Positions 26,200 through 32,516 of a DNA stretch of 64,000 nt are shown here, in pieces (position 1 is the stretch's first letter; each line of letters opens with the position of its first letter). The notes under the pieces are model-generated. The model had not been told where the DNA came from. It worked only from the letters and a program-made list of their open reading frames with translations, and searched no databases. The stretch lies in the NCBI GenBank assembly GCA_041389885.1, contig JAWKRB010000006.1, positions 292,634 to 356,633 of the forward strand, given 5' to 3'. The translations under genes were made by a program, and so were the position numbers. The DNA is from JAWKRB01 sp041389885 (GTDB lineage Bacteria > Myxococcota_A > Polyangia > Polyangiales > Ga0077539).

Positions 26200-27568
26200 G
26201 GCGCGGGCGCGCGCGGTCGAGCGCCGCCAGCATCGAGACCACGCCCTCGACGCGCAGCGCGAGGGCCTCGACCCGGAGCTGCTCCTCGTAGCTCGGCACG
26301 GCGGTGCGCGCGCCGCGAGGGATGAGGATCGCCCCCACCAGCTCCTCCCCCTCGCGCAGCGGCACCGCGCCGAGCGCGCCGAGCTCGTCGAGCGCGGAGA
26401 CCAGCGGGCGCAGCTCCGCGCGGCGCACCTCGTAGGGGCGGAGCGTGTCGGTGAACACCGCGCCGGGGCGCGCGCGCATCCACGACAGCACCGGCCGCGC
26501 GGTGTCGAGCCCCAGGGTCGCGCGCCGGGCCCCGCCGCTCACGTCGATGTGCAGCGCCTCGCGCTTGTTCAAGAGCCAGATCGCCGCGGGGGCGCGGAGG
26601 TTGCGGGCCGCCGCGCGGAGCGGGTCGAGCACGGCCGCCGCGAGGTCGATCTCGTCGCGGACCGCGGGCAACAGGCGCTCGACCTCGTCGCACGCGTCCA
26701 GCAGCCGGCCGTCGTCAGGGCGGAGCCGCCTCTCGAGCACCGGGATGAGCGCGAAGGTGGTCGCCAGGGCCACGCAGACCGCGAGCAGCGGCACCGAGGG
26801 GAGCGCGAGCGCCAGGGCGCCCCCCGCGAAGAGACCCGCCAGCGCGGCCGCGCTGCGACGCGCGAGGAGGGCCGAGCGGTCGAGGCCGAGGGCGCCGGTG
26901 CCGGCGGTGAGGCCGATGACCTGCGCCGAGGCGCCTGCCGCGAGCACGAGGGGGGAGACGTCGCGGCCCCACATCGCCCGCACGAGCATCGCCGCCGCGA
27001 GGATCGCCGCGCCGACGCCCGGCGCGATGAGCCGCGCCCGCTCCATGGGCATGAGGGGTCGGCGCACGGCGTGGAGGTGGTAGAGCGCGCCGAACGCGCT
27101 CGCGCCGAACGCGCTGTACGCGCCGAGGGACCAGTCTCGCGTTGCGGCTGGCCACATGGCCAGGGTCGCGAAGCCGCCCACCAGCAGTCCCGGCAGCGCC
27201 GCGCGGCGAAGCGTGTCGACGCGCAGGGGGAGCGCCGCGGCCATCGCCGTCGCCACCCCGAGCACCTCGCCGAACAGGATCGCCTGCACCACCCGGAGCG
27301 CGTGCGTCGGGGGAACGGTGCCGGCCACGGTGGTCGCGACCAGCGAGGCCGCGAGGGCGCCGGTGATCAGCGCGGCCTCCGCGGCGACGGGCGCGATGGC
27401 CGCGGCGGCGCGTCGGGGCGCGAGGGCGCACACGCCCGCGAGCGCGAGCGTGGCGGCGCCCTCGAGGGTCACGGGCCGACCCGAGAGCGACCACGCGGAG
27501 ACGGCGACCCCCGCGCTCATCAGCGCGGCGAGCTCGCTCCAGGGCGCTCTCTCTCGTAGGGGTGACAT
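26200..27568 (-). CDS. membrane sensor with GAF-like domain (5' part of a frameshifted gene)
   Basis: About 455 residues in frame from the ATG at 27568: eight to nine hydrophobic segments (about 15-265), then a GAF-like domain (about 320-450, LREGEELVGAILIPRGA, YEEQLRVEALALRVEG). After LAALDRAR the frame turns into Arg-rich antisense-like sequence up to 25490, while the AAA domain continues in the other frame (RADEAVTRAEGADRLAV). Removing one base from the GC run at 26200-26216 restores a single protein of about 757 residues. A membrane-GAF-AAA protein could be a regulator of the biosynthetic genes upstream, 68 bp away on the same strand (inference). Confidence 0.7.
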
Positions 27569-27636
27569 CGCGGGGCTCCTCGCTTGCCCGGCCGACGCTA
27601 TGCCGACTCAGGGGCGCGCGCAAAGCACGCGCACGG

Positions 27637-28887
27637 TCAGGCGGGCTCGGCGACCATCGATGAGGCGGCGTGGTCGGTCTGCGCGTGAAAGCGGATCTCG
27701 GCCATGGTGCCGAGCTCCGTGAGCGCGTCGACGGCGTGCTGGAGCTCTTCCCAGGTGTGCCCGCGGGTGACGTTCACGCGCAGGCGCTCCTCGCCCACCT
27801 TCACGCCGGGATAGGTGATGGGGACCATGTGCAGCCCCTGCTCGAAGAGCAGGTGGTGGAGCATCATGGCCTTGCGCTCGTCCTTCACCATCACGGGCAT
27901 GATGTGGGTGTCGCTGGTCCCGAGGTCGAAGCCCCGCTCGACGAGGCGCGCGCGGAGCCACGCGGCCTTCTCGTGGAGCTCCGCCACGAGCGCGGGGCCG
28001 TCGTCTTCGAGCATCGTGAGGATCGTCGCCGCCGCGGCGACCACCGGCACCGGGAGCGTGGCCGAGAAGACGAAGCTGCGGGCGGTGTGCTTGATGAGGT
28101 CGATGACCTCCTCGCTCCCGAGGATGATCCCGCCGATGCCGCCGAAGACCTTGGAGAAGGTCGACACCACCACCGGCGCGCGGCCCTCGAGGTCGAGGTC
28201 CTCGAGCACGCCGCGGCCGTGCTTGCCGAGGGTCCCCGAGCCGTGCGCGTCGTCGACCACGAGCGCGGCGCCGTAGCGGTCGCAGACCTCGATGATCGGC
28301 GCCAGCGCGCCCTTGTCGCCGTCGAGGGAGTAGATCCCCTCGACCAGCACCAGGGCGTTGGGGCGCTCGCGGCTCTTGAGCACGCGCTCGAGGGAGCGCG
28401 CGGAGTTGTGGTTGAAGAACCGAACCTCCGCTCCCCGCCCCGGCACCCCCGCCGCGAGGAACGACCCGTCGAGGATGCAGGCGTGCGAGAGGTTGTCGAG
28501 GATCAGCGTGGTGTCCTTGTCGGCCAGGGACATCACCGTCGCCACCATCGCTTGGTACCCCGTGGTGGTGACCAGGCAGGCGGGGAAGCCGAAGAACTTC
28601 GCGAGCCGCGCCTCGATCTCGACGTGCGCCGTGGTCGTGGCCTGCACGCGCGACGACGACAGCCCGCACGCGAACTCGTCGACCGCGCGCTTCGCGGCCT
28701 CCTTCACGTCGGGGTGGTTGGTCAGCCCGAGGTAGTCGTTGGAGCTGAAGTTCACGAAGGGGTGACCGGCGACGGTGGTCCTGAGCCCGCCGGTCTCAAA
28801 GGCGCGAAAGAAGGGGTAGACCCCGGCCTCGCGGGCCTCGCGCACGCGGGCCAGATCCCGGTGGGCCTTGTCGTCGATCCAACTCAT
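27637..28887 (-). CDS. alpha-oxoamine synthase (PLP; KBL/BioF/SPT/PigH family)
   Basis: A 416-residue fold-type I PLP enzyme that condenses an acyl thioester with an amino acid, with decarboxylation. Visible motifs are NFSSNDYLGLTNHPDV, the His stacking on PLP in LDNLSHACILDG, the Asp/His pair in VVDDAHGSGTLG and the Schiff-base Lys246 in VSTFSKVFGGIGG. The TFSK context is closer to serine-palmitoyltransferase and PigH-like members than to the GTLGKA of Kbl/BioF (from memory). It starts 7 bp after the CLF-like ketosynthase with GAGG as ribosome site, and ACPs lie nearby, so the acyl donor may be an acyl-ACP. Product unknown. Confidence 0.85.
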   Translation of the reverse strand: MSWIDDKAHRDLARVREAREAGVYPFFRAFETGGLRTTVAGHPFVNFSSNDYLGLTNHPDVKEAAKRAVDEFACGLSSSRVQATTTAHVEIEARLAKFFGFPACLVTTTGYQAMVATVMSLADKDTTLILDNLSHACILDGSFLAAGVPGRGAEVRFFNHNSARSLERVLKSRERPNALVLVEGIYSLDGDKGALAPIIEVCDRYGAALVVDDAHGSGTLGKHGRGVLEDLDLEGRAPVVVSTFSKVFGGIGGIILGSEEVIDLIKHTARSFVFSATLPVPVVAAAATILTMLEDDGPALVAELHEKAAWLRARLVERGFDLGTSDTHIMPVMVKDERKAMMLHHLLFEQGLHMVPITYPGVKVGEERLRVNVTRGHTWEELQHAVDALTELGTMAEIRFHAQTDHAASSMVAEPA

Positions 28888-28894
28888 CGCTTCC

Positions 28895-30073
28895 TCACTT
28901 TGCGCGCCGCACCACGAGGGCCGACGCATTGCCATAGAACCCGAGGGCGGTGATCACCACCGTGTCGATCCTGGGAGGGATCTCCCCCGAGACCCCGTCC
29001 CTCACCGCCGCGCCCTCGAACCACCCGAGCGCGCAAGCCAGCGCCAGCGCGCCGCTCGCGCCGAAGGTCTCGCCGAGCCGCGCCTTGGGCGCGCACACCG
29101 CCGCCGCGGGGAGCGCCGCGGCGATCGCCGCCCGCTCGGCCTCGTCCAGCGCCGGCTGACCGCAGAGCCCGCTCACCACCAGGTCGACCTCGCCCGGCGC
29201 GACGCCCGCGTCGTCGAGCGCCTCGCGAATCGCCCGAGCCAGCGCCGTCGACGAGGGCGCGACCAGGTGCGGCGCCGCGGCGTCGTGGTCGAACTGGGAG
29301 CCGTAGCCCACGAGCTCCCCCAAGACCCTCGCGCCCCGCGCCGCGGCGTCAGCGGGCGACTCGAGCGCGAAGAGCGCGGCGCCCTCGCCGAGGGTGATCC
29401 CCGCGTTGGGAGGGTGGCGCTCGTCGCCCTCGCAGGCCAGCGCGCCGACGCGCAGCAGGCTCTCCCACAGCAGCTCGCTCGACGCCTCGGCGCCGCCCGC
29501 GACGATCGCCCGCGCGCGGCCCGCGTCGAGGTAGACCCCCGCGCAGCTCATCGCGTCGAGGGGCCCCGTGGGCCCGTTGGTGACGGTCACGTTGAGCGCG
29601 CGCAGCTCCTCCCAGATGCTCACGTACCCGAAGGCCGAATTGATCACCGTGTTGGGGAAGCGCGCGGGGTTCAGGTACCGCGGGTCTTCGGTCTTCGCGA
29701 TGCGGTTGTTCTCCGCGACGGCCTCGGTGCTGCCGTAGGCCGTCGACGCCACGACGCCCACGCCGTCGCCGTCGTACGACGTGAACGCGCCGCCGGCCTT
29801 GATCGCTGCGTGCTCGAGGCAGAGCCGGGCGGCGACGATCGAGAGCCGGGTGAGCCGGTCGTTGTTGCGCAGGCCCTTGTCGCCGACGTACCGCGCGGCG
29901 TCGAAGCCCGCGACCTCGGCGACGCGGAGCGCGGGGTGCGGCGAGCGCGGCACCGTCGCGGGCGCGCGCGAGAACTCCGCCGGGGCAGGGGAGCCGAGGG
30001 CCTCGACGAAGGCCGACCAGCCCACGCCGAGGCTCGACACGACGCCGACGCCGGTGATCGCGACGGGCTTCAC
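28895..30073 (-). CDS. catalytically dead ketosynthase, chain-length-factor-like (KS-beta)
   Basis: A 392-residue thiolase-fold protein of the FabF family, recognisable from MKPVAITGVGVVSSLGVG, FPNTVINSAFGYVSI, AIVAGGAEASSELL and AGITLGEGAALFALE. The active site is lost: the nucleophile region reads VTNGPTGPLDAM with no Cys where FabF has TACASG, the first His motif NAHGT is SGLCGQ, and the second GH motif is ARLGETFGASGA. This is the pattern of chain-length factors that pair with an active KS-alpha. It starts with GTG and overlaps the upstream ketosynthase by 4 bp (GTGA), the arrangement of KS-alpha/CLF pairs in type II polyketide loci. Confidence 0.85.
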   Translation of the reverse strand: MKPVAITGVGVVSSLGVGWSAFVEALGSPAPAEFSRAPATVPRSPHPALRVAEVAGFDAARYVGDKGLRNNDRLTRLSIVAARLCLEHAAIKAGGAFTSYDGDGVGVVASTAYGSTEAVAENNRIAKTEDPRYLNPARFPNTVINSAFGYVSIWEELRALNVTVTNGPTGPLDAMSCAGVYLDAGRARAIVAGGAEASSELLWESLLRVGALACEGDERHPPNAGITLGEGAALFALESPADAAARGARVLGELVGYGSQFDHDAAAPHLVAPSSTALARAIREALDDAGVAPGEVDLVVSGLCGQPALDEAERAAIAAALPAAAVCAPKARLGETFGASGALALACALGWFEGAAVRDGVSGEIPPRIDTVVITALGFYGNASALVVRRAK

Positions 30074-31302
30074 GACCGCGCTCCAAAGGCCGGCAGGCGA
30101 CCGGGGCGGGCGATGCAGAGCACCGCGTCGTATCCGCCGAACGCGAGGGCGTTGTTGAGCACGACATCGACCCTCGCCTCGCGCGCCGCGTTGGCGACGA
30201 GGTTCAGGTCACACTCGGGGTCGGGCGTCTCGTAGTTCATCGTGGGGGGGATGATCCCGGTGAGGAGCGTCTCGACGCAGCTCACGGCCTCGAGGGCAGA
30301 GGACGCGCCCATGCAGTGCCCGATGACGCTCTTGACGCTGCTCACGGGGGGCCGGCGCGCGCCGAGCACCTCGGCGATGACCTTGGACTCGACGCTGTCG
30401 TTCGCGGCGGTGCCGGTGCCGTGCGCGTTCACGAAGTCGACCTCGGAGGGGTCGAGCCCCGAGCGCGAGATCGCCTCGCGCATCGCCCGCGCGTTGCCGT
30501 CGCCGCCGGGCTGGGGCCGCGTGATGTGGTACGCGTCGCAGGCGAGGCCGTATCCGCCGACCTCGGCCAGCGGCGTGGCCCCGCGGCGCTCGGCGTGGGC
30601 CTCCGACTCGAGCACGAGCACGCCGGATCCCTCGCCGAGCACGAGGCCCTTGCGGTTGAGGTCGAAGGGCTGGCAGCGCTCCGGCGCGAGGGCGCCGAGG
30701 CGCGCGAAGCCCGCGTACTCCACGGCCTGCAGCATCTCCGCGGCGCCGGTGATCACCACGTCGGCGCGCCCGCTGCGAATGAGGTCGGACGCGAAGCCGA
30801 TGGCGTAGTTGCCCGCGGCGCACGCGGCGGGGAGCGTCAGGGCCATGCCCCGCGCGCCCACGGCCCTGGCGACGAAGTGGCTGAGCAGGTACGGGGCGTA
30901 GCGCAGCACGTCGCGGGGCTCGATGGCCCCGAGGCCGCCGCGGATCCGCGCCGTGTCGACGCGCTCTGCGACCTCGGCCTCGCCCATCGTCGTCCCCAGC
31001 ACCACGGCGACGCGCGCGCCGTCGGTGAGGTCGACCCCGGCGTCGCGCACGGCCATGCGGGCCGCGGCGAGGGCCAGCTGGGAGCAGCGCCCTGCCCGGC
31101 GCAGCTCGTCGGCGCGGAGGTGGTCTTCGGGGCGAAAGCCCTTCACCTGCGCGCAGATGGAGCGGCCCACGGTGCTGGTGTCGAAGCCCTCGACCACGTT
31201 GGTGCCCGAGCGGCCCTCGACCAGGGCGGACCAGTACGCCTCTCGGCCCGTGCCTACCGGCGAAACCGCTCCCATTCCCGTGACGAAGACGCGCGTCGAC
31301 AT
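30070..31302 (-). CDS. beta-ketoacyl-ACP synthase, active (KS-alpha/FabF-like)
   Basis: A 410-residue decarboxylating condensing enzyme. The complete catalytic triad is present: Cys161 in LPAACAAGNYAIGF, His294 in VNAHGTGTAANDSVE and His329 in SVIGHCMGASSALE, with the Lys just before it (VKSVIGH). It extends acyl-ACP with malonyl-ACP. Coupling to the dead paralogue (GTGA overlap) suggests a KS-alpha/CLF heterodimer rather than housekeeping FabF. ATG 31302 gives the usual MSTRVFVTGMGAVSPVG opening. It is divergent from two ACP genes across 203 bp. Confidence 0.9.
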   Translation of the reverse strand: MSTRVFVTGMGAVSPVGTGREAYWSALVEGRSGTNVVEGFDTSTVGRSICAQVKGFRPEDHLRADELRRAGRCSQLALAAARMAVRDAGVDLTDGARVAVVLGTTMGEAEVAERVDTARIRGGLGAIEPRDVLRYAPYLLSHFVARAVGARGMALTLPAACAAGNYAIGFASDLIRSGRADVVITGAAEMLQAVEYAGFARLGALAPERCQPFDLNRKGLVLGEGSGVLVLESEAHAERRGATPLAEVGGYGLACDAYHITRPQPGGDGNARAMREAISRSGLDPSEVDFVNAHGTGTAANDSVESKVIAEVLGARRPPVSSVKSVIGHCMGASSALEAVSCVETLLTGIIPPTMNYETPDPECDLNLVANAAREARVDVVLNNALAFGGYDAVLCIARPGRLPAFGARS

Positions 31303-31426
31303 GCTCGGCGCGCGCCTATACATCGCGCGGAGTGGCGCATCAAGCCGAGCGCCGCGTGCGAAAGGCGCGACGCGCGTGCGCGAAAACTTCGCACCGCAGC
31401 GCGCTCCGCCGACCCGCGGCGCGCTG

Positions 31427-31456
31427 TTGACACCCACCCCGCATCGCTGCGATGAA
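31427..31456 (+). promoter_or_regulatory. possible promoter for the ACP genes
   Basis: A consensus -35 TTGACA at 31427-31432 lies 73 bp before the first ACP start; the best -10 candidate, GATGAA at 31451-31456 (18-bp spacer), is weak. It is the only consensus -35 on this strand in the intergenic region between the divergent ketosynthase and ACP genes. Confidence 0.35.
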
Positions 31457-31505
31457 CCGCCGCCCGTCAACGACCGCCGGCCCTACTGACTCACGGAGAG
31501 AATTC

Positions 31506-31754
31506 ATGATCGCACGAGAGGATCTGCTCAAGCGCTTCACCGCCATCGCAAGCAAGGTCGCCGAGCGCGACGTCACGCTGAAGTCCGCCGACATGCCCAT
31601 CGCGGACCTCGGCCTCGACTCGCTGAACCTCCTCGAGATCATTGGTGAGATGGAGAAGGAGTTCCGCATCCGGATCCCCGACGACCAGCTCGTGGGCATC
31701 ACCACCGTCTCGCAGCTCGTCGACCTGGTCTACAAGCGCCTGCCCCAGGCCTGA
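31506..31754 (+). CDS. acyl carrier protein 1
   Basis: An 82-residue carrier protein. The phosphopantetheine attachment Ser39 sits in IADLGLDSLNLLEIIGEMEK (DSL motif), followed by the acidic recognition helix and FRIRIPDDQL. GGAGAG at 31495-31500 lies 5 bp before the ATG, which decides the start over an in-frame ATG at 31452. It is likely co-transcribed with the second ACP 31 bp downstream and is divergent from the KS/CLF/oxoamine synthase genes. Confidence 0.92.
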   Translation: MIAREDLLKRFTAIASKVAERDVTLKSADMPIADLGLDSLNLLEIIGEMEKEFRIRIPDDQLVGITTVSQLVDLVYKRLPQA

Positions 31755-31785
31755 TCCCGCCCACTCTGCCACCGAGGACAACGCC

Positions 31786-32037
31786 GTGGATCAATCAGAG
31801 CTGAAGGAGAGCCTCCGGGCGCTCATCGCGGACATCATCGAGGTCGACCCCTCGAAGGTCGAAGACAACACCGCGCTCCGCGACCTGGGCGTCGACTCGA
31901 TGCAGGCCATCGAGATCATCAGCGACCTCGAGCGTCGGTACCAGATCCGCATCCCCGAGGCGGATTTCAAGCGCGTCACCAACCTCCAGAGCGTCACCGA
32001 GCTCCTGGCGGAGAAGCTCGCCGCCCGAGGCGCTTGA
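31786..32037 (+). CDS. acyl carrier protein 2
   Basis: An 83-residue carrier protein starting at GTG 31786 with GAGG at 31773-31776. The modified Ser38 is in LRDLGVDSMQAIEIISDLER (DSM variant of the DSL motif), followed by YQIRIPEADFKRV. It differs substantially from ACP1, so the two may serve different steps, for example chain extension versus hand-over to the oxoamine synthase (inference). The stop is 5 bp before the tRNA-Leu region. Confidence 0.9.
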   Translation: MDQSELKESLRALIADIIEVDPSKVEDNTALRDLGVDSMQAIEIISDLERRYQIRIPEADFKRVTNLQSVTELLAEKLAARGA

Positions 32038-32042
32038 GTCGG

Positions 32043-32129
32043 TGCCGGGAGCGGGGATCGAACCCGCACGAGACCGCCAGGTCTCCGAGGGTTTTAAGCC
32101 CCCCGCGTCTGCCATTCCGCCATCCCGGC
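32043..32129 (-). tRNA. tRNA-Leu (anticodon UAA)
   Basis: The minus strand folds as an 87-nt class II tRNA. The acceptor arms GCCGGGA and TCCCGGC pair fully, with discriminator A. The D-arm region contains GGCGGAATGGCAGACGC, and the anticodon loop CTTAAAA gives UAA (32094-32096). A long variable arm (CGGAGACCTGGCGGTCTCG) identifies Leu, and the T-arm is GCGGGTTCGATCCCCGC. CCA is not encoded (CCG follows). It lies tail to tail with the second ACP gene. Confidence 0.95.
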
Positions 32130-32230
32130 CCTAGGGACGCGAGCTCGCGTCTGATGACTCCATCGCGTCTCTAGCGCTCGCGGCAGCGTACACCCGATCC
32201 GTAGGAAATTGGCGCGCGTCGAGGCGACCG

Positions 32231-32247
32231 TGGAACCAGATGTTCCA
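32231..32247. promoter_or_regulatory. inverted repeat touching the start codon of a small gene
   Basis: TGGAAC-CAGAT-GTTCCA, a perfect 6-bp inverted repeat with a 5-bp spacer, ends on the A of the ATG at 32247. It could be an operator or an mRNA hairpin that hides the start. A short match like this may also be chance. Confidence 0.35.
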
Positions 32248-32516
32248 TGGACCTCCACCGCGACCGCGCCCGCGCCCTCGACGAGCTTCGACGGCTCCTC
32301 TTCGACCTCTTCACCGCGACGGAGAAGGGCGTCGTCGCGTCGCGGTACGCCCGCGCCCACGGCTACACCGACGGGTACATGAAGGGGCTGATCTCTGCAG
32401 GGCTCGCGAGCGAGCGGGAACTCCGGACGATCGTCGCGGAGGAGCGTTCGAGGGTGGCCGGGGCGGCGACCCGTGTGGTGCACCGCCTCGACCAGCTCCC
32501 GCGAGGGTCAGCGTAG
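32247..32516 (+). CDS. small helical protein of unknown function (89 aa)
   Basis: An 89-residue, charged, all-helical-looking protein (MDLHRDRARALDELRRLLFD, then SRYARAHGYTDGYMKGLISA). The central part could form a helix-turn-helix, but I do not recognise a family. It has no signal peptide. The start ATG lies within the inverted repeat at 32231-32247 and no clear ribosome site precedes it. Its 3' end overlaps the convergent giant lipoprotein gene by 9 bp. Codon use follows the local bias, which supports a real gene. Confidence 0.55.
   Translation: MDLHRDRARALDELRRLLFDLFTATEKGVVASRYARAHGYTDGYMKGLISAGLASERELRTIVAEERSRVAGAATRVVHRLDQLPRGSA

Noticed and set aside
26200..26216. Programmed ribosomal frameshift in the membrane-GAF-AAA gene
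   Set aside because: No slippery heptamer or stimulatory structure is evident; a single-base error in a GC run explains it more simply.
32043..32129. tRNA-Leu as an integration site for a mobile element
   Set aside because: No integrase next to it and no repeated tRNA 3' end found nearby; the xer-type recombinase is 30 kb away and looks housekeeping.
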